Assembly: GCF_000340215.1 (NCBI RefSeq) | Contig: NW_006921532.1 | Location: 4,415,126 to 4,479,125, forward strand | From: Pseudocercospora fijiensis CIRAD86 | Lineage: Eukaryota > Ascomycota > Dothideomycetes > Mycosphaerellales > Mycosphaerellaceae | DNA length: 64,000 bases | Direction of reading: 5' to 3' | In this document: piece after piece, positions 1 to 10,000 of the stretch | Layout: every line of letters starts with the position of its first letter | How positions within the stretch are numbered: position 1 is the stretch's first letter | The notes under the pieces: generated by a model | The model's input: only the letters and a program-made list of their open reading frames with translations | The model's database searches: none | What the model was told of the DNA's origin: nothing | Made by a program: the position numbers and the translations under genes

Positions 1-639
1 TTTGCTTCCATCCGGGCGTATGCTCTTACCATACTTCCTGGCAAATTTGATAGCTGCTTCATTAGCCTCGCTGCCAGAATTGCAGACGAAGGCCCGGGCA
101 GCCTCAAAAGCACCAGCCTCACGAGTTTTTTCGACAAGAAGCTGACTCAGTGCTCCTATCCATGGATTGTAGTAAAGGTTTGAGCTGTGCACCAATGTCT
201 GAGATTGTTCATACAGTATCTTGCTCATTTGAGGGTCACAATGCCCTAGCGCATTCACCGCAATACCCGCTGTGAAGTCGAGGTATTGTCTGTTCTCGAT
301 GTCGTATAAGTAGCACCCTTCTCCTTTCTGGAATACCACGGCGGGACGAACGTATGTAGGAACCATGAACGGGCTTTGAGATTCGATAAGACGGGCGGTC
401 TGTGAGTCGGCTGGAGGATCTGGCGAGCGCAGCGAGGCTTCCTTCTAGGTAAATGTCAAGGCTGCAATTGGCAAGAGACATGTTGCGTAGGAAAATACCT
501 CAATGGCATGTTTCTGGCCTGCTGGCAATGTTGATGCTGCAGTGGCGGTGGCATAACATCGTCGCGCACTGCTCTGCGCGACAAATCGCTGCTGTCCGAG
601 AACCGCAGCCATACGCTTGCTACAGGTCCGGAGAGACAT
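1..639 (-). CDS. ARG8: Acetylornithine aminotransferase, mitochondrial (5' part, C-terminus off the window)
   Basis: PLP-dependent class III aminotransferase of arginine biosynthesis, which converts N-acetylglutamate semialdehyde to N-acetylornithine in the mitochondrial matrix. The ATG at 639 opens an Arg/Ser/Ala-rich leader (RFVAQSSARRCYATA) typical of a mitochondrial presequence. I place a 54-bp intron at 498-445: GTATTT donor, TAG acceptor, phase 0. After it the frame reads through PFMVPTYVRPAVVFQKGEG and DFTAGIAVNALGH to FVCNSGSEANEAAIKFARKYG, the conserved N-terminal blocks of this subfamily. The frame is open to base 1, so the catalytic lysine region lies outside. Ornithine aminotransferase is less likely because of the FTAGIAVNALGH and CNSGSEANEAAIKFARK blocks. 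Function is well supported; the intron is placed by eye. Confidence 0.88.
445..498 (-). other. Intron of ARG8
   Basis: 54-bp GT-AG intron. Exon 1 ends with codon 47 (Glu) at 499, and exon 2 resumes in phase 0 at 444 with Lys-Glu-Ala. Without splicing the frame is closed by the TAG of the acceptor itself. Confidence 0.75.
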
Positions 640-1842
640 GCCGGTGGCTTGTTACGTGCTTGCGCACTTCTTGCAACGCTCGATCTGATATGCACGAGCA
701 CTTGCAGCTGAGAGGTTGAGCGCAATGGCGACACGGCGTGGGCAGCTTTTCTGTTTCACCTGCAGATCAGCCCAGTCATGCCCAGAGATCCGACAAGCTC
801 TCGGATCACGGCACAACGCGCCTGGTAGATCATCACAGATAGTTCTATTATATTAGTGATCGTTGTTCCCAGCATATTTACTTCGTCTCTGCCGCCTCCA
901 CGTTAAAGGATGTATCGCTCAACAGCGTCTGCCTCCGTTCACCAATTTTCAAGTGCGATTGAACATTCCCTGTGGAAATCCGGACACGACACGAGATCTG
1001 GTCGGGCATCATTTTTTCCCTGCATCCGGCGAAGGCAGTACTATCGGGAGCTTCGACTGTCGCGGAGTGGAAGCCGACACAACATGTCAGCTGATTACAG
1101 GCCACTTGTCACCCAATTCCCGTCCGCTCTGGTAGATGATGAAGGTTTCCGACCAGCAGACTTCGCTAGACGACACACGATGAGCAGAAATCCCTATCGA
1201 TACCGCCTTGAAGCTTCAGAATCCACTTTCAGTCTTTACGCCGGCCAGTCCGCTCACTTCCACAGCCATGTCCGAGGGAGCTTGAATGCCTAGACCTTGG
1301 CAAATCCCGGTGGCTTGCAGTAAAGCAGCGACTGGGCAGCTCGTGCCGGACTGATCTGCCAGATACAGATATCTTCCGACGAGAGGCACCGAGACCAAAG
1401 AATGTCACCCATCCTCGGTCCTGCTTTGCTCATGAAATGCCTTTGGACCGTCGCAGCTACGAGCTCCATGAGCGGGAACAAAATGAGCACCTTCTCAAGG
1501 ATCTTTCCGTGGACGCCTTACAAATTACGTAGGGCGCCGACAGTCGTCCAGGACTGAGGAGCTCGCTGTCGCAGATACTTCAGAGGCCAAGTTCTAGCTT
1601 CGGAGCCAGGTGCGGGTCCTGCAGCGTACACCTGGGCACATGAGCAACTCTGCGGTCTTGTCTCCCGCGGAGCGGATGCGGTGCAGACTTCTAGAAAATC
1701 TCACGCCGAGGGAGATATGGCATCGGTCCAATTGACGAGTGTTGATGTGCATGTCGTATGCACGCTCACTTCGAACGGTCTGGACTCAGCCTGGCCGCCA
1801 CGCGCCAAATAAGCTTGCCATTAGGCTCGCTTGGCCTCAGCA

Positions 1843-1849
1843 CTTATCT
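1843..1849 (-). promoter_or_regulatory. GATA-factor site (AGATAAG)
   Basis: CTTATCT on the plus strand, AGATAAG on the minus strand, fits the HGATAR consensus of AreA/Nit2-type nitrogen regulators. A second copy is at 2064-2070. Both lie upstream of a Dal5-type carrier, a family often nitrogen-regulated. The motif is short and binding is inferred. Confidence 0.3.
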
Positions 1850-1860
1850 GGAGAAATATC

Positions 1861-1879
1861 TGGGGCAGAAACTGCCCCA
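1861..1879. repeat. Perfect 8-bp inverted repeat with 3-nt spacer
   Basis: TGGGGCAG-AAA-CTGCCCCA about 290 bp upstream of the MFS ATG. It could be a dyad operator for a dimeric regulator or a hairpin in a long leader. No known consensus is matched. Confidence 0.45.
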
Positions 1880-2063
1880 TCGATGTGCCGTATGCAATGT
1901 GCGGTGCCGTGGCTTTTGTTGGGCGTCGTGTGATTTCCAAGCACGCGTTGTCATGCGGCAAATGCGGGTTATCTAGAGATGGGAAGATGGAGGCTTGCAA
2001 TGGTGGTGGCCCGTGGATCAAGCCAAGTCGCCTTCTATGCTTGGGATTTTCTTATAAGGTCGC

Positions 2064-2070
2064 CTTATCT
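2064..2070 (-). promoter_or_regulatory. GATA-factor site (AGATAAG), ATG-proximal
   Basis: Second AGATAAG (CTTATCT on plus), about 100 bp upstream of the MFS start and just downstream of a TATAA string at about 2053. Pairing with the copy at 1843 makes nitrogen control plausible, but this is inference. Confidence 0.3.
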
Positions 2071-2168
2071 CTTGACGTGCGAGGGTAGAGACGTGTATCA
2101 GAGGTCTCCATCGAGCCGCCTGGGCCCCTTTTCACTTTGAGCCCTAGCACACCTCGACGATAAACACC

Positions 2169-3868
2169 ATGGCCGACGTCGAAAAAGTCGGTGCTGTATC
2201 CACCATCGAGAGAACGATCTCGGACGACTCCTTGGTCGCAGATGCGCGTCTCGCAGAATTCACGCCTGCCGAGGCGAAGAAGCTGATATGGCGAATCGAT
2301 GTGCGCCTTGTCCTTACGCTTGGTTTCATGTACTGCGTATCATTGATGGATAGGTGTGTCAAGCAGTGGAAGCATCCATTTTTGCACAATCTAATAGCAA
2401 CGACAGGACCAATCTCGGCATTGCGGTTGTTGCTGGTATGGGCGTCGACCTCAAGCTGATCGGCTTTCGCTATTCGACTCTTGTCCTGGTCTTCTTCATC
2501 ACCTACGTCTTCCTCCAACCTCCCGCTACCGTCGTGCTTCGAAAGGTGGGACCGAGAATATTCTTGCCAAGTATCACTATGCTATGGGGAATCACGATGA
2601 TCACATTCGGCTTCGTAAAGTCGTGGACAGATATGCTCCCTCTTCGTTTGGTCCTTGGTATTTTTGAAGCGGGCTTCTTTCCGGGCTGCGCCTATTTGTT
2701 GTCCTGCTGGTACCCTCGCTACGAGCTGCAGAAGCGTTACGCTGTCTTCTACCTTATCGGCAGCTTGTCCAGCGCCTTCTCCGGCATCCTCGCCTACGGC
2801 TTCGCTCATATGGACGGGCTTGGCGACCTTGGTTCCGCATACGGTCAACACTATGGCCCAACCAAGGCCAACCCAGATATTAAGCCCGGTATCATGCCTG
2901 GAATTGCGGGATGGAGATGGATCTTCATCATGCAAGGCCTCCTCACTGTCATCGTCGCTATGATCGGAGCTTTCACAATCGCAGACTTCCCCGAAAAGGC
3001 CGCCCGCAAGTCCAAGTCCTTTGCTCTGTCTTTCCTCACCGAGAAGGAAGCCAACTTCGTCGTGGCCCGCATTGAGAAAGACCGACACGATGCTATCGCT
3101 GAGCCTTTCCACCTGGCGACATACCTCCGCTGCGCAGCTGACTCTAAGATTTGGGGCTTCGCATCCCTCTTCATGTTGACCACAACCAGCACATACGCGA
3201 TCGCCTACTTCCTGCCAATCATTCTCCATGAGAGCATGGGCTACGATGCCGCAATGGCTGAGGTGAGTACTACAAAATCAATAATTCATGCACACGCTCA
3301 TTCGCCTCCCAGTGTTTGATCGCACCGCCTTACGTCGTCGCTGCACTCTGGATGTTCGCCTGTGCCTGGTATGGCGACAAACACCACATCCGAGGCCCAA
3401 TAATCGTCATTAATGCTCTCCTTGGAATCGTTGGATTGCCTTTGCTCGGCTTTTGCGAGAACGCTGGTCTGCGTTACTTTGGTGTCTTCCTCGCAACGAC
3501 GAGCTGCAACGCAAATGTACCAGCGATCTTGAGTTACCAGGCCAACAATCTTCGTGGCCAGTGGAAGCGTGCACTTGCCTCAGCAACCCTAGTGGGTGCC
3601 GGTGGTATTGGTGGCATCATTGGCTCGACCGTCTTTCGCAGCCAGGACAAGCCCGGATACAAACCAGGTATGTTGTCGAATCTCTGTGCTATTTGAGACT
3701 GAGTCTAATATGTATGCGTCTTCAGGTATTTACACATGTATCATCGCATGTGCCTTGATCGTTCTTATTACTTGCGTGATGGAGCTTAAGTTTCACCGTG
3801 CCAACAAGCGTGCTGCGGCAGGCGGAAAGGTCATCGAGGGGCTTGCTGGATTCCGATACACTCTGTAG
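2169..3868 (+). CDS. MFS transporter, Dal5/Tna1-like anion:cation symporter family
   Basis: Twelve-segment plasma-membrane carrier of the fungal Dal5 (allantoate/nicotinate/vitamin) group. Four exons: 2169-2353, 2407-3262, 3313-3667, 3726-3868, giving 512 residues. All joins keep frame, and introns are 53, 50 and 58 bp with GT-AG ends. Family signatures: an N-terminal cytoplasmic tail ending in KLIWRIDVRLVLTLGFMYC; SLMDRTNLGIA across intron 1; FFITYVFLQPPATVVLRKVGP; RLVLGIFEAGFFPGCAYLLSC; GWRWIFIMQGLLTV; CLIAPPYVVAALWMF across intron 2; and the YQANNLRGQWKRA loop. Family size is about 500 residues, so it looks complete. The substrate cannot be read from the sequence; organic anions such as allantoate, nicotinate or pantothenate are the family's usual cargo. 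It is convergent with TSC13. Confidence 0.88.
2354..2406 (+). other. MFS gene intron 1
   Basis: 53 bp, GTGTGT donor and ACAG acceptor. It splits the Arg codon of SLMDR|TNLG (AG|G). The spliced reading restores the conserved DRTNLG motif. Confidence 0.85.
3263..3312 (+). other. MFS gene intron 2
   Basis: 50 bp, GTGAGT donor, CCCAG acceptor, phase 0 (Glu|Cys). The unspliced frame stops within a few codons. Confidence 0.88.
3668..3725 (+). other. MFS gene intron 3
   Basis: 58 bp, GTATGT donor, TTCAG acceptor, splitting a Gly codon. It joins GYKPG to IYTCIIACAL, the start of the last membrane segment. Confidence 0.88.
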
Positions 3869-4358
3869 ATAGTCACAGATGACTACAGTGATTAAAGAAG
3901 ACATTGCCATTTCAAGTCGCAATCTCCAAGTTGAATTATATTCTTTTGACATGCCTTCGTCATACACTGCAATATCTACCTCCTGACTAACTAGACACTT
4001 GGAACGTTGATGTCCATCCTGCTTTGACTTTGCAAAGCTGTCCAATACACCTAAGTCTTTCAAATGCCTTTCGAGCATTGTACATGGCATTTTTTGAACT
4101 GTCCTATGTACGAGGAAGAGTAATTGATCTGGTACTCATTCCACGCGGGATGCGTTATGCCATCCTGAGTACCTGTGGCAGGTCAGATGGCATGCAGCAT
4201 CTTTGACGACCGAACAATCTTACGAGCGATCGCTGTGGGATTGGTCCTAAAAGGTCTCGGTCTTGCCGTCGTCTTCGCATGCGTGACGCATGGCTATCAT
4301 GTCGCAAGGTACGAGGAACCATTCTGTGTCGGAACGATCCTGTCCTCCTTTCTGTGAT
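3869..4358. other. Intergenic region between convergent MFS and TSC13 genes
   Basis: 490 bp lying 3' of both neighbours, so mostly 3' untranslated sequence and terminators. Open frames are under 80 codons. No repeat or RNA gene recognised. Confidence 0.6.
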
Positions 4359-5394
4359 TCAGATAACGAAAGGGATGATGCCACATCTCTTCTTCTTATA
4401 GCTTGCGCCGAATTCCTTCCTGTATCTCCGCTCCTTCTTCTGCGCCCACACCGCCATAGTCGCTCCCGCGGTAACAACGAAAAGCAAAGTAGACCAATGC
4501 CTCGTGACGATCAAAATGCCGACCCATGCAACAACCTCGAAGAAGTAGTTGGGGCAGGTTACCCAGTCAAAGCCAAGCCCCTTGGGTATACCTCGTTCGG
4601 TGCCGCCTGCTGAACGAAGCCCTCTGAGCACCAGATGTGTGTTGAGGTTGCCGAGCTCGCCGATGATGAACAAAGCTATGGCAGGATAGTCTAAAACTGG
4701 GTTGATGGGCGCAGCCGTAGGTGCGTTTGGAGAGTAGATGAAATATGCGATCAGCAAGCCCCCCAATACCCAGTAGTGACCAGAATTCTTGAAGATGTTG
4801 AGGACAGGCATGGTTGCGTTACTGAAGCGGTGAACGAAGATCGTTTCGAGCTCGCGCTTGAGGAAGTGGATGGTGAGGAGGAGGCATGATAGTGTCTGGA
4901 GCTGCGAAGGTTCGTGATCGGCATTTTTGTAAATGTAGGGTCGTGCAAAGTAGAAAAGTGGGTGAATTAGCAGAGGGCCCAGGTACTCAATGATGAACAC
5001 TGTCTGCCATGCAATTTGGAGGCCTTGAAGCTGTCAGGGTCCACTAGACAAATATCTTTCTCCGGTGTTGCATGCTCATACCAAGATCCTTGACCTGTAT
5101 CACGCTGCCATCTTTCAGGTTGAAGCTGGCAACAGTGGAGGTCTTCTCGTTCGGAATGAATTTGCCGTCTTCGGTTGTGATGCGCAGGCGGTGGATGTCG
5201 ACCTTGCTCTCGGCGGCGATGCGGTGGTAGAGATCACTCGTACTACCTTGTATGTAGATGGAGGTGTCGCGCGGCAGCTTAGGGATTCGCTTTCCTGGAC
5301 ACGCCGGTCAATACATGGGTGTTGCGGAGGCGTCCAAGCTGGGTAGCCGCTCACCACGCGACTTGATCTGGAGTGTGACCGGTTTGGATGCCAT
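4359..5394 (-). CDS. TSC13: Very-long-chain enoyl-CoA reductase (ER)
   Basis: Final reductase of the ER fatty-acid elongase cycle, reducing trans-2-enoyl-CoA with NADPH for sphingolipid and long-chain lipid synthesis. Three exons: 5394-5355, 5294-5082 and 5023-4359, giving 305 residues, the family's usual size. The N-terminal ubiquitin-like part (VTLQIKSRG, then KVDIHRLRITTEDGKFIPN and GSVIQVKDLG) precedes the steroid 5-alpha-reductase-type membrane domain: FIIEYLGPLLIHPLFYFARP, IHFLKRELETIFVHRFSNATMP, NLNTHLVLRGLR, GLGFDWVTCPNYFFEVVAW, YKKKRCGIIPFVI. The HFLKRE..FVHRFS and CPNYFFE blocks are hallmarks of the family. The C-terminal tail is Lys/Arg-rich, consistent with ER residence. The acceptor of intron 2 is AAG, less usual but the only one that holds frame. 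Confidence 0.92.
5024..5081 (-). other. TSC13 intron 2
   Basis: 58 bp with a GTATGA donor and an AAG acceptor. A CAG six bases upstream would shift the frame, so AAG is chosen to give DLG-LQIAWQTVF. Confidence 0.7.
5295..5354 (-). other. TSC13 intron 1
   Basis: 60 bp, GTGAGC donor, TCCAG acceptor, splitting a Gly codon after residue 13. The unspliced frame meets a TGA. Splicing restores KSRG-KRIPKLPRD. Confidence 0.85.
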
Positions 5395-7027
5395 TCTTGT
5401 GTCTGTCGTGCGTGCTGCCTCTCCAATTCCCTTCTCTGACCGGAGAGTGATGAGCATTGGCACGCACAGGCAGTGGACGCCGAAGGGCTGGTACGGACCG
5501 GCCCGGTCCGGACGTGATGATTAATCTTTCGAAATAGCCAGCCAAACCAGCATCACAAATTCACAATGCTATGTGGATTACTACCAGAACGTCGCTTGTT
5601 GATTCTTGAACTGACCGGGACAAGCGGCGAACCCGCTGTTTGATCGCGGCAAGTCTCATTGCACGGTCCTTGTGTACTGGTGCACACATACTGTATGTCC
5701 ACGCTTCGGGAATCACTTCCAGTTCTCGTCAACGTGACAAGCGAGCCGCAGCTGAACCTTGGAGAGTCTTGGAGACGGCGTTTTTGGCGGCCTCCAGACA
5801 GCTGGGCCAAGTGGGCCAATGGCTTAGTTACCGGCATGGAGGTCTATGCGCACAGCACGGGCTTGATACTGATGATGAGCAAAAGGGCGGTGTTGGCGGA
5901 GCACACATTGAGCGTTCCGGACGCGGAAAGAGCCACTCTTCCTGCGCTCCGTCTGTCCCTCCGAAGCATAGCACGCACGGTGGAGGACTTTCGTGCAGGT
6001 CGGGAGAGCGAAGTCAGGTGCTGCGTCGACCACCGGGCAATGGTGTCGGCGAGAGCGAAGAAGGCTGAAGCCATGGCGTGATGGTATGAATAGAAGCAGT
6101 AGCTAGCCAGCCACGAGGTGGCTTACAGGCTCGGCATTTTGGCAAACTGTGTACCGTGTACTACTACTGTGTACTGCGCTGCCTCAGCCGCCAGCGAGCT
6201 GTCCAAAAGTCAAAAGCTGTGCAAGACGCGACGCCTTCTGACCATGCATGCATATAGAGTCTTGCCTGCCCCTCTCCTTACCGACACCGACACCTCTTCC
6301 CTCCTGCTCAACCATTAGCGACACCTCTTCCCTCCTGCTCAACCATTAGCGACACACCTTCCCTCCTGCTCAACCGTTAGCGACACCTCTTCCCTCCTGC
6401 TCACCCATTAGCGACACACCTTCCCTCCTGCTCACCCATTAGCGACACACCTTCCCTCCTGCTCAACCATTCTTGCCAGAAGAAGTCGCTCTTCAAGGAA
6501 GGTGCGTTTCAATCCATGTCATCCACGCCCCCGACCAGAAGGAATCGCGGGAGGTGCCTGCTCCCGACGGGATGGATGACGATCAACATGCTGGATAGCG
6601 ATAGCGAGAGCGGCAACACGCCGGACGATTTATGCTCTGGCCATGAAAGACCTGATGGCGCCAACGACCCCCGAGAGATCCCCACCCTCTGTAAACCACA
6701 TTCAGCATGTCGAACATGGGTATGCAAGTCAAGCTACCACCACATCGGCCTCTCCACCGCGCAGCTATCCAGACTATGTACGCTATGCCAGGCTGCTGGC
6801 CACCAGAAATCGGAAAATGCACAGGACAGCACTCGGCGAGTCCGATGGACATGCAGTCCAAAAGCAGCTTGACACCAGACAAAGCCACTCCAGACCACTC
6901 CCGCCATTGAGAGCCTGTCACAGCACATTCCCAGGAGAGCCTGAATTCGCGTACATGCGGTCTTGCCGCACACCCTCCAACATCCTCTTGATCGTACACT
7001 GACTAAACTTCTTTCAGTACCACCAAA
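5395..7027. other. Intergenic/leader region upstream of the Ppo gene
   Basis: 1.6 kb with no supportable gene. It contains the 31-bp tandem array at 6288-6471. Just before the Ppo ATG is a string resembling an intron end: GACTAAAC, then TTCTTTCAG ending at about 7017. A leader intron is therefore possible. Frames at 5659-6081 (plus) and 5844-6074 (minus) overlap each other and carry no recognised domain. Confidence 0.55.
6288..6471. repeat. Six-copy 31-bp tandem repeat
   Basis: Six head-to-tail units, the last 29 bp, built on CGACACCTCTTCCCTCCTG then CTCAACCATTAG. Units differ at three positions (CT/AC, AAC/ACC, CAT/CGT). The plus strand is strongly pyrimidine-rich. It lies about 560 bp upstream of the Ppo start. 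Units are contiguous with no spacers, so it is not CRISPR-like. Length polymorphism between strains is likely. Confidence 0.92.
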
Positions 7028-10000
7028 ATGAGCCACAGCGCAAGTAAGACTTCCAGCATTCGAGTCGGCGAAAGCGTAGATAACCAACCAACATGTGACC
7101 TTACAGAATCCAATTGCGTAAAAATGCCACTCGATCCAGAACTCTCCACTTTGGACAGGTACAGGCAAAGCGTAGGCCAATCTCTGACTTCCCTCAAGAC
7201 TCTGCTTAACGCTGTTCGTGCTCCATTGCCAAAGGACACCGGCGATGGCACATATCTACCACAGGCCGATAACGAAACGGTATTGGGCGAGATCAACGAT
7301 GTTATAAGAGACCTCGCACGACAAGACATCAAGGATATTGCTGGACTTGTAGAAACGGTGAAAGGTGCTGCACTCGATAAACCCCTAGACGATAGGAAAT
7401 ACTTGATGGAAACTATGGTGAGAGTGGCGTCCAAACTTCCCACCGATGATCTTCAGAAGAAAATCACGGAGACTTTGATTATCACGCTTTGGAATGATCT
7501 GGAGCATCCCCCGCAGACGTTGCTCAGCGATGAGTTTCAATTCCGCCAACCAGATGGAAGCAACAATTCATACAAGTATCCTGATATTGGCAAAGCTGGC
7601 ATGCCTTACGCGCGAACTGTCGCCCCAAAGACAAAGCAGGCTGGAGTGCTACCGGATCCAGGTATTCTGTTTGATTCTGTGCTTGCCAGAAAGAGTCCCA
7701 AGGGTGAGCTACATCCCAACCGGATTTCAAGCATGCTGTTCTACCTGGCTTCTATCATTATTCATGATATATTCAGGACAGATCATCGGGACTTCACCAA
7801 ATCAAACACCTCCTCCTACCTGGATCTCGCTCCCTTATATGGTAGCAATTGGGAGGAGCAGAAGAAGATGAGGACTTTCAAGAATGGAATGATCAAGCCT
7901 GATTGCTTTTCGGAAACTCGCCTCCTTGGCTTGCCACCTGGTGTCGGCGCGATCCTGATTTGCTTCAACAGATACCACAATTACGTAGTCCAGCAGCTTG
8001 CTGCGATCAATGAAGACGGACGATTTACCGAGGATGCAGAAAAGCCAGCAATGGTAGAGAGATATACCAACAAGGAAGGGAAGAAAGATACGATCAACAA
8101 GCGTGATGATGACCTCTTTCAGACGGCTCGCCTCATCACCTGCGGACTTTACATCAACATTATCCTGATCGACTATGTCCGGACCATTCTCAATCTGAAC
8201 AGGACTGACAGCAACTGGCAGCTCAATCCGCGCGTCGAGGTTCAGGATGGACCACCTATGGGGACAGGAAATCAATGCAGCGCAGAATTCAATCTTGTCT
8301 ATCGCTGGCACTCAGCTATCTCTGAAAGGGATGACTACTGGACCCAGGAATTGTTCAAGGAGATGTTCCCTGGCGTTGAGCCTTCCAAGGTTGCAGAGCC
8401 GCAGAATGTCGGAATGTTTTTAGGAAAGCTGGCTGAGGACCAGATGAAGATCCAAAAGCTAGATCCTACTGAGCGTCCATTTCCGGCACTGAAAGCAGAA
8501 CAAGAGAAGATGCCGCGCAAGAAGGACGGCCCATTCAAAGGCAACTATGACGACGATGATCTTGCCGACCTTCTTACCAGTAGTATCGAGGACTGTGCGA
8601 ACGCCATGGGTCCCCAGCAGGTACCAACGATTATGAAGGCCATAGAAACGCTCGGCATTAACCAAGCAAGGACGTGGAGATGTGCGACATTGAACGAGAT
8701 GCGAAAGCATTTTAAATTGAAGCCTCATGAGAAGTTTTCCGACATAACCGAGAACGAAGAGGTAGCCACCGCTCTAAAGCATCTCTACGACAGCCCTGAT
8801 CAGGTCGAGTTGTATCCTGGACTTGTGGTAGAAGATGCCAAGGATCCTGTACTGCCCGGCAGTGGTTTGTGTCCTTCGTATACAGTTTCTAGAGGAGTCT
8901 TGTCAGATGCTGTGGCACTTGTCAGAGGAGACAGATTCTACACTTCCGCCTACACTCCTGCATTACTCACCAACTGGGGCTACCAGGAGGCTCACTACGA
9001 CCTAGCGATCGACAATGGCTGCGTCTTTTATAAGCTGTTTCTACGTGCTCTGCCAAACAGCTTCGATCCTATGAGCGTTTACGTCCACTATCCTCTGACG
9101 ATTCCATCGGAAACCCGCACGATCTTGAAAGGTCTCAAGAAAGATCATTTGTACAACTTCGACAGGCCCCAAGAGTCACATCACCCTGTCGTTCTTTTCA
9201 GTGCTGAAGCTGCAAAGAAGGTAACTGAGGATCAAGAGACATTCCACGTCACTTGGGGGCCTGCGATGGAATTCTTGATGGGACCCAAGGCCAAAAATTT
9301 CATGTTGGCAGGGGACGGTCCCGAGAACGCGGCTTCTCGAAAGATTATGGAGAAGCCTATGTACCAAGGCGCCTCCTCACGATCGATACCACAAGGCAAT
9401 GAGAAGTGGCTGAGGGCTGTACGCGACTTCTACGAGCTGAAGACCACGGAGCTTCTCAAACAGAAGTCGTACAAACTGGCAGGCATGCGATATGTTGACA
9501 TCATCCGAGACGTGTCAAATATGGCTCACGTGGCCTTTGGTGCTGAGCTCTTCAGTATTCCATTGAAGACCGAAGACTTCCCGCACGGTATGCTTGAACC
9601 ACCACTTACTATTGCTCACAGAAGCTCGTTCACTGACTTGATAGCAGGCATTTTCACAGAGCAACAACTCTACCTCATCATGGCAGCAGTTTTCATATGT
9701 GTCTTTTTCGACTTGGACCCCCCGAAAAGCTTTCCGTTGAGAGTCAAAGCCCGCGAAGCTTGTCAAACACTCGGGAAGATAATGGCACTGCAAGTCGAGA
9801 GCGTGAAGCGTTTCGGTAAACTCTCCGAAACACTAATAGACGCTGTTATGCCAAACGAGGGTCCTTTAAAGGAGTATGGAGTTCACATGATTGCCCAGCT
9901 CTGCAAAGCGAATCCAGACCTAAGCGTGGATGACCTTGTTTGGGGCAATATCATGGGAACAGCTGGCGGCATGATTCCGAATCAAGGGCAGCTGTTTGGT

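Larger units (their letters stand above)
640..2168. other. Intergenic region between divergent ARG8 and the MFS gene
   Basis: About 1.5 kb serving as the divergent upstream region of ARG8 (minus) and the MFS transporter (plus). Open frames here (for example 910-1293) are short, overlap others on both strands and show no recognisable domain. The MFS-proximal part holds two AGATAAG GATA motifs and a 19-bp inverted repeat, listed separately. Otherwise I see nothing. Confidence 0.6.

Noticed and set aside
910..1293. 127-codon frame upstream of ARG8
   Set aside because: Ser/Arg composition without domain; overlaps other open frames on both strands.
2582..3229. 215-codon minus-strand frame inside the MFS gene
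   Set aside because: Shadow of exon 2; the plus strand has the family motifs and matching splice sites.
5640..6081. Overlapping 140-codon frames on plus and a 76-codon frame on minus
   Set aside because: They overlap in several frames, have no domain and no plausible intron structure; chance frames are more likely.
6288..6471. CRISPR-like array
   Set aside because: Units are contiguous with no unique spacers and the organism is a eukaryote; it is a simple tandem repeat.
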